The notes: generated from the sequence alone by a model not told the origin. A stretch of 64,000 nt of DNA from Hemicentrotus pulcherrimus (GCA_003118195.1 BEXV01000001.1:476772-540771), one strand, 5' to 3'; shown: positions 37,186 to 52,400, counted from the stretch's first letter. Translations and numbers: made by a program.

Positions 37186-40100
37186 TAATAATAATAAAGG
37201 TTCTTGTATAGCGCATTTCACATTATGTACGTCCCTTTACGCTTCCAAAGAGCTTTGGAAATCTTTACCATAGCCTTAGCCCCGGCGGCCGGCCGTTATC
37301 AGCGTACAGTGCATTTCAAGGAATTATCCTACTGGGTACCCATTTACCGTAACTGGGTACCCATTTACCGTACCTGGGTCGAGTATGGCAAATGTAGATT
37401 AATGTCTTGCCAAAGGACAAAGTGCCGCGCCGGGACTCGAACCGCTGACCATGCAATCCACAGTCCGGTGACATATCAACTCGAACACAACACAGCTACC
37501 TATAAGGGTTCACAGTAATCATTACAGAATGCTCAAAAGAATAAATTCTTTCATCATTCCTTTCTTCGACAAATTAGTGTAGGTTAAGCCTATACTTCCC
37601 GTCTAAATCACTTGTCGGATTCATTAAAGAAAATAAACACTATCGTTTTTTTTATAACAGACGTGTCGATTTTAACAGGGACCTAATTTCTTGGAGACTT
37701 GAAGTTTAAACAAATAATGTCTTGATACCAAAGTTGGCAAAATGTACTCCCATGTACTTAGGTATGTGTGTATATACTGCTTATATGACGTCATGACGTC
37801 ACCACGGTAGGCACTAACTTTACAGAGAATTAAATTTAGAGTATAACTGATTACCGCACCTTTGTAACCTCTGGTCCCATGGCGTAAAGAACCAATCGCG
37901 ACCCCGTAAAGAGTGATGCAATCTGGGAAGGAGTCTGCACAATCTCCTTCCGTGTCAAAGTTCTTGGTATCTTTTCCTCTGATGAGATCCAGTTGACTTT
38001 GATTGATGTGGCTGCCGGCTGACATGAACGTCTCACCTGTGCTTGAACCTGACAATTTAGGTAAAATTCAACCATATAATATTGATTTGATCAGTTGCGG
38101 GTTGATTCGAACTGACTGCAGTGAAATGCACTAATGAACGCGTTGGACAAAAGCCTGCCGACAAGCTTGCGGTCAAGAATTTTGCATTACAAGAGGATCT
38201 TTAGATTTCACAATTTGACAGCGAGGGTTTGTTAAAAGAATCAGTTGGGCTCTAAATGGTATTGAGGTGTATAAATTTGCCGAGATCAGTCGGACTCGAG
38301 CTTATGCGGGTGTGTGCGTGCGTGTGTGTGTGTGATTGAGTGCGTGTATATATGTGTGTGTGGAGGTGACGTGACGTCCCTACTACTCTTTAACAATGCC
38401 CCTGGTATTATTACCATGTATTTGCAACTGGAATATCAATGTTACCTTTGCTTCCCATGTGGATTTGCTCCTAGGGTCAAACTGTTCATAAGCACCACCT
38501 CCTGTATCAGCCAGAGTACGCAGAACGTGACGGTTAGAGTCGGAACTGAAACAAAACAACATTTTTGTTCACAATTGATAGTGACATTTGGAAGTGACAT
38601 ATCGTGTTCACCTTATTAGTTTTGAACCATGGTAAAGTCATAATATTTCGAGTTATGGTATGGATGAAATCTGAACTTAATTGTAAGGACTTTCGAGAAA
38701 TCAACTGCCATACTCTATTGTATATCCAATAGAATTCATGTTCAGATTACTTAATACGTTACTGAAATGTTCTCACATATCGATGAGTGATGGACAAGGC
38801 CACTGAAACTGCCTTAGATCTTGCGATCACCTTGGGGACGTATTGATCTTTACATCAAATGTCATGAACCAAATAAAACAGATTCAAATCATATCACATC
38901 ACTTCATATCACACCACACCACTTCAAACCACACCAATTCACAACAAACCTCACCACACCACACCAATTCACAACACACCTCACCACCACACCACACCAC
39001 TTCAAACCACACCAATTCACAACACACCTCACCACAACACCACACCACTTCAAACCACACCAATTCACAACACACCTCACCACACCACACCAATTCACAA
39101 CACACCTCACCATATCACACCACACCACTTCAAACCACACCAATTCACAACACACCTCACCACAACACCACACCACTTCAAACCACACCAATTCACAACA
39201 CACCTCACCACACCACACCAATTCACAACACACCTCACCATATCACACCACACCACTTCAAACCACACCAATTCACAACACACCTCACCACCACACCACA
39301 CCAATTCACAACACATCTCACCACCACACCATACCACTTCAAACCACACCAATTCACAACACACCTCACCACACCACGACACACTAGACCCCACCACTCC
39401 ACATCACACATCATCACTTCACTGCTCATCACACCACACAACACCACACCACACCACATCACATCACATCACACCACACCACACCTCACATGATCAAACC
39501 ACACCACATCACATCGCAACACACCACTTCACATCATACCACACTGCACCATACCACTTTACATCACATCACACCAGATCACACCACATCACATCATTTC
39601 ACACCACACCATACCACAATACTTCACATAACACCACCTAACGTCACACTAAACCCCACCACATCACACCACACCACACCTAACATCACAGCACACCACA
39701 CAACTTCAAATCACACCGAACCCCACCACATCACACATCACAAAACGCCTATTCACATCACACTGCACCACACCGCACTGCGCCACACTACACCACATCA
39801 CACCACACCATTTCACATCACATCAATCAAACACTACACTGCACCACTTCATATCACACTAAACCCCACCACATCACAAGACACATCACATCACACCACA
39901 CTGCACCACACCACACTGTACCAGACCAAACCACATCACACCACATCACATCTCACCACACCACACCATACCACATCACTCCGCACCCCATAAAATCACA
40001 CCCCACCACTTTACTTCACAACACAACACTTCACATCACATCACACCACAACACATCACTTCAAACCACTTCACATCACACCACCTCATGTCACACTAAA

Positions 40101-43100
40101 CCCCACCACATCACATCACACATAACACATCATCACTTCACATCACTTCACACCACACCACACCACACTACACCACACCACATCACATCGAATTGCATCG
40201 CATCACATGAAATCACGAGTCATCAAATCAAATCAAATCGTTACCTGACACCGAATGTGAACAGTCGGTTGATCTGCCGATTACTCGCTACTTCCAAGAG
40301 CGTGTCCTGTTCATTGGTCACATGACCATCAGAGATGAGGAAACCGTTGCTGGTAAGACGAACATCACTGGATGAGAGTAGAGACATGGCTCTCAAAGGT
40401 CTCCATACCTCTGTGGCTCCACGCTCCCAAGTCACCTTCATCAAGAACGTTTCCGTGTGTTTGATGTTCTCATCAGTTGCTAAGACGCTGGTTGGGTACA
40501 ACTCGTCGAAATCTGAATACAAATGGTGAAGTGGGGAATCTTTACAAACCCAGACGCAACACTAGACCTGAACCCTTAACCCAATCTAAAACTCAACGTC
40601 ATGACTTTAACGAAATAAAGCCCGGGGCAATTGTTCCTGGACAAAATGTCCGATCATCCAAGAAGACATCTAAAAGGTGATTCAGAAATATCTACAATAA
40701 ACTTTCGTTTTGTTAGCGAGGCGACAAATGAACGGCTGCTTTAATACCACTGTTTATGTCAAACTATACAATGTCGAGCTTGTGTTTCTAATTTATATTC
40801 ATCTATTCATATTCATATTCATATTAATTCATCTTATTGAGTCCATCTCAGGTCCACGACACTTGATCCCTAACTGAAACTTACATTCGTTGAAGACATA
40901 AGTTTTCACATAGTTTTGAACATTTTTTAAATTCAAAGTTGCTAGATGAGCCTGTTTTCACATTTCTCTTTTGCCTCCTGACACATACCATTTCCAAAGA
41001 CGACTAGGTTGTATCGGCACCCTGCTGGAAGACTCTCTAGGATCATATGAACCAACTTCTTTGCATCCTTCATGGGTTGTCCTTTCATGGATGTCGAACG
41101 ATCTAGCATGATGACGACTTCAGGGTTCGCTATGGTTGTCACAGGAAATTCAGGATAAAAGACTACCATACATGCCTAGGATTATTTATGTTGAAAAAAA
41201 AATAACCTTATATTTTCGTGTGCCCAGCAATTGTGCACGAAAACAATTCAATTATGTTTCAATACATTTTTGTTGTAATAAAAGTTTACTCTAAACGATT
41301 TGTAATTTGTAGAGATTAAAATGTGCTTTGTATTTGTACATAGTGTATTTTCAAAAAGACGCCGAATTTTAACGAAGAATAACTCTACGTGCCAGGTCTT
41401 TGACAATAACAATATTTAGGCGATTAGGAATCATTCAAATCTACTTACGCCTCAGTATTGCCAGGTACTCATTCGACATAACTCGGTCGTGAGGAACAAC
41501 ATCAATTAAAATACATTTTCCACGGATGTAAGAAGTGACGATAATTATGAATGGCAGAAAATGAACACAGTGCGGTAACCAATTTGTGTTTGTATTTTTT
41601 ATCAATGCATGATTAAATCTTGTTTTTCCGCTACTCGCCTGTCTTTTATTATCATCAGAGAGTTTCTCCCGCCAAATCCGTGGCTTGTGTGCGTTATCCA
41701 TGTCAACCAATAGCTGAAGACCGTCCACCAATCTGTCACCGTCACACATTGCTATCTCGAACAGTTTCTCATCTTTTTTCTATGAAAGAGAATAGATAAT
41801 GTCAGTTACAAAATGTTGGTAAATTATAATCATGAGATCTTTATGCTGAGTTCAATATAAATGACGGTTAAGTGGTAAAGCAGTAGCCTCTTACTCGGGA
41901 GGTCCCAGATAAACAATTCGATGCACTAGTGCCCTTTGGTAATGCATTAACCCTCATTAACATGTCCCTTGGAGAGGACTCAAAGCAGACAGTCCCCCGG
42001 TTGTCCACTTACAAACATACCCATCGTTTCTTAACAGTCATGTGAAAACGAACCATCAATTCATAATCTATTTTAGAACTTGCCATACATTTTACGGTGT
42101 CGATCAAGAAACCTTTGACTTCAATTATTACCACGAGAGAATGGTACACAAGTAAAGGTACTAGTTAAGTGAAATAGTAAAAATGTGTTGCAGAGCTTGC
42201 ATGTTCTCACTAAGAACACAATCACTGTGAAAATATCTGTTTACATTTTTGAAGATTTCTCTTATTTCGCTTATATTAACAATGAAAGCAAGGCTTTAGC
42301 ATACCTGAATCTTGATTGAGTGAGTAGGGCAGTGGACGCTTCTAATCTTGGAAGGCATCACAACCTTAGCCATGAAAGATTCACTCCTGTAGAATGAATT
42401 CAATCGTCATGTATAGATTGGTATATTTTTCAAAATCTTTTCACTGCAAAAAAATATTCCTAACATGATGCTACATAAAACTTGTCTGCATTTCAGTTAT
42501 TTCCTCACTGTCAACTTGACATTTTGTTATAAACTAAAATGTATAATCGGCGCTTCATGAACTACTTATAATCTATGGTTGATACTCGCTGGAGTCATTT
42601 TAAAAGCATTGGATTTCTGGATTTTCCGAGTGTGATCTAAAAAACGGTTAACTTCAGAATGCTGATATGGGGCTTAATGCCTTCCTCCAAATAAAATTGT
42701 CTCTAAACTTATGATATCTTGTGATATCGATTTATAGTAACCTTCTCAAAACCATATCGGGTGCCTACACACTATATTTGTCATCTTCAGCGATTTATTT
42801 GAAAAATGTGTATAACATTGTCGAATTTGATGAAAAGCATGTGAAATTACCTATTTTGCTGATTCTCGACAACGCCATCTACCGCGTCGCCCTTGTCATC
42901 GAACTTGCCGGTCAGGATTTCTTTCTTCTTCCATGGTGCTACGCTACCAAGTAGGTTGAACGCAATACGATCTCCTTCGATCACCAGCTCAGTGACGTAC
43001 CTGACCGAGATGATGACACACGATCCAGGTGGTAGGTTTCCAACAGTGATCGTAAAGACATTCTGTAAAAGCAGAGTTATAACATTTTCCAGAATAGTGG

Positions 43101-43430
43101 TGGCATGCACCAATCTATCTTAATATAATGACCTCTACAAGTGATCTACACAATAAATTGAAAGTCTGATTAATCTATTTCATATTACTGCCGTTCTTCG
43201 ATCTTTCCCAAACACGCAAGAAAAAAAAAATCGAAAACTTGACATCACCAAACTGTAGGTTGACTCTTGTATACACTGTACCTTGTGAGTTTGCAAAAGT
43301 TTAAGGGCGATTACTTTTATAATCATTTCAATTTAGCTGGTCAAACCTTAAAATTATTAAAAATAGCGCCTTGATTGTCAACTCATTTTCAAAGTCTTTT
43401 ACTGTCTCTCTAAATGTCTGAGTGTGCGTT

Positions 43431-43464
<34 letters not shown>

Positions 43465-46400
43465 AATGACACTTTTGAGGACTATTTAATTTCCTTTGCG
43501 TTTCTTTTTCTCCGTCTTCTATCTGCATGTTTCTTCTTCTTCTCTTATTCCACTAACCGTCGCTTCTTCTTCCATGAGATAAGCTCCATGTCCTTCCTGC
43601 TTTGCCTTGTCGTACGACTTCCTTGCCTGCCCCTTCTCCTCGACGATCCCGATGACGTGCTTGCCATTGATATAAGCATCGAATCCGCACACAGCTGCTC
43701 GCTCGTCAAGAGGAAAGACATAACGGGTTTCTGCAGTCTCTTTACCAATATTTCGGTACTTCTGTAGAACAATTACCTTTAACAAAAATTATTGAGAAAT
43801 AATATATACCATATTTTCCCTCGTCAGCAATCATGAAATGATAGAACCTAAGGTTGATTATAGAATGGACAATCAATGGTTTCAATCTAGTTTAAACAAT
43901 AATTGAATTTTTGTTTCGATACCTATCACATTACTCCAATGACAGTCCTGAGAATGTCTGAGATTTAAAGACGATTTGGCAATTTATTCCTAATAGGAAG
44001 TTTACAATGTGCCAAATTCTTATTTTCAGTATTCCCAGCATTAAGCCTATTCAGAGCCACAGCAAGGAAAAGTATAATGTTGGTCCATATCTCCATGTCA
44101 TATAAGTACGATTTATTAATCGCACCGCCGTCAGACGGTATTCGGGTCGTTTAGTGTTTACTTATTATTATTATTATGAAGTTTATGTGGTTTTTATTGT
44201 TTTTGTTTTTGTTATACAGTGTAGTTGTATATTCCTATTACTACTATAAACTTAAGATCAGAAAAACTTTTCTGACATTATAATTACCTCTGCTGCCAGG
44301 TCAATGATTGATGCTCTGACGTGGACAGCTTCTAATTCAACTTGACCTTCCCCTGTCGTATTGAGACCTGCTTTCACCTTTGCTTCAGGATACACCATCC
44401 CTTGGACATCCAGAATGTCTAACAAGGAGAGAAAACAAATTGAGTTAAGATACAGATTCAACTCTCTAGAAGGGACATGTGTATATAATTGAAATACAAG
44501 CGAAGTTTTATTTGGTGACGTAGGACTGCGTCGGTAATTGGCACAGTCTCTGACGAACCATGTAAGGGGGACATCCTTCAAAACAAGGATAAATAAAGAA
44601 TAGTACAAAAAGTGCATTGTTTTACTCGTGTATGCAACAATAACTAACGCCGTAGGCTTGACTAGCACAGAAAAAAGCACTATCTAAATGACGCCTCGTG
44701 TGCGACGGACATAAGGAGTTGTAAATTTAAAAGCAATGAAAATGTGGACGAACACAAGTGAACTAACACATCATTCCTCGAATTCAGATGCAATCAATAA
44801 ACATTCGTCAGCTGTTTCTTCAGCATAGATGTTTTGACCTTTTATTTAATCTAAAAATATTCTTTAAAAACAACATTCTAATATTTACCTATTTCGTCAT
44901 CAATGTCATCATCAGAGTCGGTATCTCCGGTGCTACTATCGTCACTCACCGAAGCTTTTGATGTCGAGGTAGTCTGGTTGTCGGTCTCATCAGAGTTTCT
45001 TTGTGTTAGCTTGAACTCGACGAGGTAGCGAAGGCAGTGCTGGTTGGCTTGGTATACGACATACTCGTCGTCCTATTTTTGGTTTCCATAAATTAAAATA
45101 TGGGTGTTTATCTTGCTTTACAAGAATTTAACGTTAGAATGTGGGTGTAGTTCACGTTACAAACAATAAATCGATTGCAAACAAAAATATTCACACTAAT
45201 TGTCCGAAATCAATATCTGAAAAAAGTAGTCGAATTCTTTTCAATTCTGGACTCGATATGATTTACAAGCCTAGACTGAAAGCCCAAGCCGCACAGCACC
45301 AAATATCAGATCACCCAAGACCAATATTAATTCAACTTGCTTCAATACCACAGCAGCCATCTACTCGCAGAACTTGTAATCGTATTTATTAATTGTAATG
45401 AGATGACTGTGGATAAAAACAATGTAATCATAATGTCATAATCAAAGCCCCAGTTAATCATTTCAATGGCTGGAAAATCGGAATGGGTTTTGTAAGATTT
45501 GTAATATCAAATCATACCACGAAGAAAGATTCAACTTGGTCTGTCTTTCTAACTCCATGAACGCTGTTAAACCCATCAGGTGCACTCTCGATGTCTGTCC
45601 TCTTTTCATAGATATCCTTAATCTTCCCTAGGGCTACATTGTTGACTGCCAAGAAACGAGTACCTGTAAACTTCCCAGGTGCGGAGTACTTCGCACAAGT
45701 GCTAATTACGAACAAGAAAAAACAAATATAATAAAGGAGTAATGCAAGTAGCTTGATATAACTATTCATACCAATTATACCATAAAGAACTACAGGTTGG
45801 TCGATTTACTGGTGATCATTATGATTACAAACTTTTCCAAATAAAAATACACTTGTCCCTTTGACTCAAAAGTTTCCACGAGACAAAAAAAGGAAATCGA
45901 CATCGAAGGTGGAGTATTATTATGTACTCTGAAGAAGAAAAAAAAAATGCTGGAATAAATAGAGGTGGATATGTGATTTGGTGATATGGTCACGAACAAC
46001 AATATAATACTGTATTATACTTTATTACTGTTTTAGTGGCAGCACCAATAAAGCCTCTGGCTTTCCTAGCTGTCTCCACATTCGTATATATTTTTGTTGT
46101 TGTATTGTATTGTAAATGTTTCTCTTTAACTTGTACGCTATGTTTTATATTTTCTAAAATGGAGTATTCAGTGTACGAGGAATCCTTCATATTCCAACCC
46201 ACTCTCTCTTTTCTTTTGAGAACCACGCAGCTTGCCATGCCCCCTCCCCCTCACCCATCCACTCCGGGGTGGGATCGGTCGCATAATGTTTGCACGCAAC
46301 AACGTCCGGCCCGTTTTACACACTGGAGATAGGGGATGCTTTAAAATTCTGGCCCGTATTGACTTTACACACTGAAGATAGGGGGTGCTGTCAAACTCAT

Positions 46401-49400
46401 CAAAGGAAGGGAACATGCATACGCGTACCCTAAATAACACTGAGTGGGGGGGGGNGGGGGGGTGTATGCCATGGCTCTACATCATGCGAGGCTGCCATAT
46501 ACATCAGGATTCCACTCATCTTGATCATTTTCCTGATATCACCGATATAATAGGATTATGATGAAATGTGTAACATCTATATTTGGCATGGGACATGCAT
46601 CGCATGCATTATAACTTTGTAACAAAATGTTCCAATGTGTAAATCAAAATTAGCAGGGCCCAGGGTGCTATATTTAAAATGGGGCTGAGCACACGAACGA
46701 TAATGCATGTAACAAAAAGATGGACGCTAGAAGTAAATTTATGTCAGGATTACCTCATACAATCACCGAAGTAGATTCCACTCCCAAGCATGCCTGCATC
46801 CCAACGATCTATTCCAAACATCTCAACCACGATCTTTGGTAGCAGGATACCACTGTAAAATGATCGGTCAAATTATTAAAGCAGCTACTAACTTAGTCTT
46901 TTCAATGATAAAATGAATAATGCGTCAGATCCAACTGAATCGCGCAAATTATCACAGGGGAACAGAATATTTTGGATTACTATCTTTTTTAAAATCGAAA
47001 TCTCCCTCAGCTCACTTGATCTTATCTGCAAAGATATGATGAAGATATATTGGAGGTATGTATTTGAAGAATTTAATACACTCTTGCCTATACTGATTTG
47101 GAAGTATATTTTGTTACCTCTTTCGTGAATGGATTGTGAGAATATAGATGTAAACTTTATTTATCAAAAGTACACCACATTTGTAACAATTATTTCATGA
47201 AAAGAAGAATGAAAAAATTGCCAACTTTAAGGGCATCAGAGTAATTATTATGTGCATGACTTTATAAAGACTGTATTGCTTTCTATTTATTTCTATTTAT
47301 TTACCGAGATAGGATTCCGAGGAAGTTGCAAGCCTTGGATGCGTGGAAGAGGAGTCGTTCGTTGCCAATGGTTCGATTGAATTTGAACTCATCAAGGGCC
47401 CGATTGACAGCAAAGATTCGTTGTATCGAGACCTCATCATCACTGAGTGAGAGAGATATCATTTTGAGTGATGACAGATTCAAATATTCCTTAAATTACT
47501 ACGGAATTGGTTTCAGATCCATTGTATACTATTGGGAATCATCCTGGCTAGCTGTTAAACAGTATAACATGAGCAGAGCTTGGCCTTTTTTTGCTGTTGA
47601 AATACATCATAATTTTGCCAAGTCACTGCTCAAAACGATACGAACAAATCTTAAAAGATCTCATTCAAGAAACAGACAACAGGACATTTACATTTTAACA
47701 CGAATCATTAATCTAAATGGCGTCGATATTTGCAATGCCTCTTGTATGCTCTGTTGTTGAAGTTCATGAAGTGGGTTAACATGTTTATTTGCAAATCTGA
47801 AAAAAGCAAGAGGATTTTTTTTTTGTTTTAATACAGAATATGAAATTAACTTTTTCTTAACGATAGAGTACCGTGTTGATAAGAAGGACAATAGTAAGTA
47901 AGAATAGGCAAGGAAATAAAAGAAACGTTGAATTATTAGAGATATATAGGAAAGGTGGAAAATGTGGGGTATAGTTATTAAAAACCCGAACTGATGAAAT
48001 AACACTGGAATTCCTGTTTATGTTTGAGGTCAAGAATACGTCAAATAAAATACAAACATCAATACAGACACTAATCTACTGCTTACATGGGTTGAGTAGT
48101 GCTCATGACGAGTTCTTCAACTTGCTTGTATTCTGGATGATCTGTATCTAAGCTCTCAATATAACACCTCATGGCCCGATACTTAGACTTGGCTGATGGT
48201 TGCTTCTTCCATCCTAGTGCCTCGTTCACATTAATAACGTCTTGGATAAGCTAGGAGTTTGAAATGATCCACATAATTATGAGGTGTTTTCTCTTTATTT
48301 AGATGAAGAGCTAGCTAGCTAACTATTTGAAGAATTGTTTCAAAATGACATATCAAGCATTGCTTTCCCTGAGTACATAAATAAAAAAGAAAGCTTATTT
48401 AATGGAGTGAAAAGGTGTGTTTTAATATTATATTACCCTTCTTTTAATTTATCTTCGTGGAAAGCCTGAGGGGAATTTTTTTTTCCTTTGGGGTCATGGT
48501 AATACCAAATTCACAATATAATAATACATGTATATTCCACCATTCCTATTTAATATGATGAGCACTCAAACAGGAATAAGGCCAGGTACGAAAAAGGAGC
48601 AAAGAAATCAAAGAATCGTCTGCTGAGAACCAAACCAATATATTTCTTCCTTTTTTAGGGGGGGGGGGGTATTTTTCTTGTTGTTGGTTGTATTTGGACC
48701 TTTCAGTCAAATTTGTCTATTTACGCCTAGCCTGGTTCTTTAGTTCAATAAGACGACGTAGTCGAGTCGTACTACTTCCTAGCTTGGAAACTCTTTGTGG
48801 GGGGGGGGGGGGGTATAAAAATCAACATCACAGATGTTGATTTTAAGTTTTAGTGGTAACTTTTCATCCTTACTGTGTTTTCACATTAAAGTAGATAGAT
48901 CTGCTAACGTCTCATGCAAAACAATCGCAACTATATTTTAAAAATCAACTCAGGGAATGTTGATATTAGCTATTGTGTGTCCTACTTAATAATGTAGGAT
49001 TACGTAATGCATTTTGGCAATGTTAACACATATCTAAACGCGATATTTGTGTTACTTCTACCTGACAGAGGTCTTGTTTGACCGCGACAATTCTCATATT
49101 AGTGAGGTCATTTCTGCACTCGGCCTTGTATGGTATCAGCTCATGAAACTGCTCACTCAGTCCGTGAATCACCGAGTCATCCTTCGTTTCCTTGTCAAGG
49201 AGGGCGCGCTTGATCTGCAGGAGAACTGATTCGGCTTTCTCGACCTAATTTATTGAAAGGTTAAAAAAAAAATGATAGCCATCCTTTCAGATCGGGTATA
49301 GAACATACATATATTCTTATCACTTTAATGAGCTGTTTTCTTTTTAATGAAAAGCTTTATTACGAGCAGGAATTATAATCTCATTTCTCAAAATAAGACA

Positions 49401-52400
49401 GTGATCAATCATAATACATAATTAAAATAAAAAGATTCGCACCAAGTTCAAATGATTTCTTAAAAGAAATTCAATTGGAACTTCAATGCAAACAGATATT
49501 GGAAATGTCTTATACATGGTGGGCGGTTTGAGTTCCAGCCGCGGCACTCATGCCCTTTGACAAGACATAATACATTTTTCACTCCCCACCTGAGTTTATA
49601 AACATGATAGGAAATTATTAATTTCACGCTTTCAGTTCTGGAAGGTAACTAGGCTTAAGTCACGATATCAGTAGTATTTCATATTTTATGCACCTTGAGA
49701 ATCCCGTGGAATGTACATGTGCGCAAAATACAATCATGTAGCCTATTATAATAACGTTATGTAGAGTAAAATGCTTCAATATAGATATCTTACCTTCCCG
49801 AGAGGTATAGCTTTGACAGGGACTGTGAGGACCTCGGATAGCTCTCCCATCGATTCCTTCCAAAGATTGTCCGCAAGGCGGGCTACCTCAGAGGAAACCT
49901 CTCCTTTGGATGCTTGAGACTCGAGGAGACGCTGATGGAAAGGAATAGTAACTTATGATAACTTATGATTAAGAAAACTGGCCGAAATAGGACTTTAATG
50001 TTGTTGATCTAAATTATGGACGGGTCAAGGGAGCAGAAAAGACCCGATCTCCTCAAGTTCTCCCATGAGTCGCTTTTGACAAGGGAAAAGGCACGNNNNN
50101 NNNNNNNNNNNNNNNNNNNNNNNNNNNNNNNNNNNNNNNNNNNNNNNNNNNNNNNNNNNNNNNNNNNNNNNNNNNNNNNNNNNNNNNNNNNNNNNNNNNN
50201 NNNNNNNNNNNNNNNNNNNNNNNNNNNNNNNNNNNNNNNNNNNNNNNNNNNNNNNNNNNNNNNNNNNNNNNNNNNNNNNNNNNNNNNNNNNNNNNNNNNN
50301 NNNNNNNNNNNNNNNNNNNNNNNNNNNNNNNNNNNNNNNNNNNNNNNNNNNNNNNNNNNNNNNNNNNNNNNNNNNNNNNNNNNNNNNNNNNNNNNNNNNN
50401 NNNNNNNNNNNNNNNNNNNNNNNNNNNNNNNNNNNNNNNNNNNNNNNNNNNNNNNNNNNNNNNNNNNNNNNNNNNNNNNNNNNNNNNNNNNNNNNNNNNN
50501 NNNNNNNNNNNNNNNNNNNNNNNNNNNNNNNNNNNNNNNNNNNNNNNNNNNNNNNNNNNNNNNNNNNNNNNNNNNNNNNNNNNNNNNNNNNNNNNNNNNN
50601 NNNNNNNNNNNNNNNNNNNNNNNNNNNNNNNNNNNNNNNNNNNNNNNNNNNNNNNNNNNNNNNNNNNNNNNNNNNNNNNNNNNNNNNNNNNNNNNNNNNN
50701 NNNNNNNNNNNNNNNNNNNNNNNNNNNNNNNNNNNNNNNNNNNNNNNNNNNNNNNNNNNNNNNNNNNNNNNNNNNNNNNNNNNNNNNNNNNNNNNNNNNN
50801 NNNNNNNNNNNNNNNNNNNNNNNNNNNNNNNNNNNNNNNNNNNNNNNNNNNNNNNNNNNNNNNNNNNNNNNNNNNNNNNNNNNNNNNNNNNNNNNNNNNN
50901 NNNNNNNNNNNNNNNNNNNNNNNNNNNNNNNNNNNNNNNNNNNNNNNNNNNNNNNNNNNNNNNNNNNNNNNNNNNNNNNNNNNNNNNNNNNNNNNNNNNN
51001 NNNNNNNNNNNNNNNNNNNAAAAAAAAAAATACACAAAAATGGTGCATCCCTTTCTGATGGTTTCTAGATTCACACCACAATTTAAAGAATGGCAGAAAA
51101 TGGAAAAGGACAACAAGTGCTCATATGAAATTATATAAGAGGGAGAGAGAAAGAGGAGGGGAGGAGGGAATAGGAAGAGAACTAATTGGTGAGACGACCA
51201 AGCCGGTCATTATGATAATGCTACAATGTTTCTTCTTATGATTTGCAGAGCAATTTAAAATGCAGTACTGTAGAGACTTATTCTTGGTATTTAATTCAAT
51301 ACATTACTATTAAAGAAATGTTGATAAAATATGACATAATGATCATACCTTTGTGAGCACATTGGATCCGAGCCATCGAGAAAGCATGGTCGTAGTTTTT
51401 GTCATGTTATGAGGTTCAGAGGCCCAGATGTCATGTTGCTCCTGAAAGATCTTCAAAGCTTCGGGACCAGTCTTGGCCAAGTAACTCTTCTTGATTCCTG
51501 AATTCTCATCCTGACGGAGAGAAGGAGAAAGAAAGGTATATAATTATGTATATAGAAAGAGAGAGAGAGAGAGAGAGAGGGGGGAGGAGGGGGGGGGCAA
51601 AGAACAAGATTAGTTATGCAAGCTGCTATTTGTTGGCAGCGTTCATTTTGCAATCCTTTTTTTTTTAAATACGATGTTACTCTCTCATGTCGTTTTGTGA
51701 AGGGGCCACACCTGTCACTGACGCCGTTTTGCGCCAGACTAATGACGCCTCGTTTGCAAGGGGCTTGAAGAGCTAACTCACCAGTTACATTAATCAGGTA
51801 AAAATTAGTCTGAACATGAACGTATTACTGAATACTAACCTTTGTATCAGACACACTACCTTGATGAGTGTAGACTCGATACTTGTAAGGGCTGACCTTT
51901 GACCTTGTAATCGACTGACCCTGCAGAACCAATATGATCTTGAGTGTTGTATGCAGCTCAATAGAGGTAAACTGGATATCTCCATCATCTATTTCTTTCT
52001 AAAATGAAAGCGTTTGAAAACAGAAGCAATTTATTTCCTGCTATAATGATGTAATAAGATTTTTTTACCAACATCAAAATAATGTAAACTATTTCAAACG
52101 GAAAGTGGCTGTGGCAGGTTTATCCAGGAGAAAGCTGATAGGCCCCAACCCCTCTTTTCGGTCAAAAAAAGAATCACCTGCTCCCCCCTCTCCTCCCTTA
52201 AATTATTTGTGCAAATCTGGAGAGCTGGTCGGTGACAATGCGATATGACGGGACCTCTCTCGGCTTCCTAGAAAGAGTAGAGTCTTTCGCGATTGCCAAA
52301 CGTATCGACCTGGACTTAAATAGCGATTATTGAAAATATATACAGACTTTCATAACAATGTCAAAACAAATTTGTGGTGTATTATCTTCATTTTGTTAGA

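Noticed and set aside
38911..39375. Regularly spaced repeats that could suggest a CRISPR-like array
   Set aside because: Eukaryotic tandem satellite: the 'spacers' are themselves the same repeat and no cas genes exist.
38821..39993. Thr/His-rich and Val/Cys/Trp-rich ORFs
   Set aside because: Translations of the CAC satellite in three frames and on both strands; no codon bias and located in an intron.
41441..41638. Extension of PARP4 exon 16 beyond 41639 in the open frame
   Set aside because: The extended peptide departs from PARP4 similarity exactly at the GC donor, while the next exon restores it in phase.
41868..42010. Possible functional tRNA gene
   Set aside because: A- and B-box-like segments are decayed and no cloverleaf can be formed; the shared tail with other loci points to a SINE.
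50009..51116. ORFs of about 340-360 residues
   Set aside because: Artefacts of translating the 924 N gap inside a PARP4 intron.
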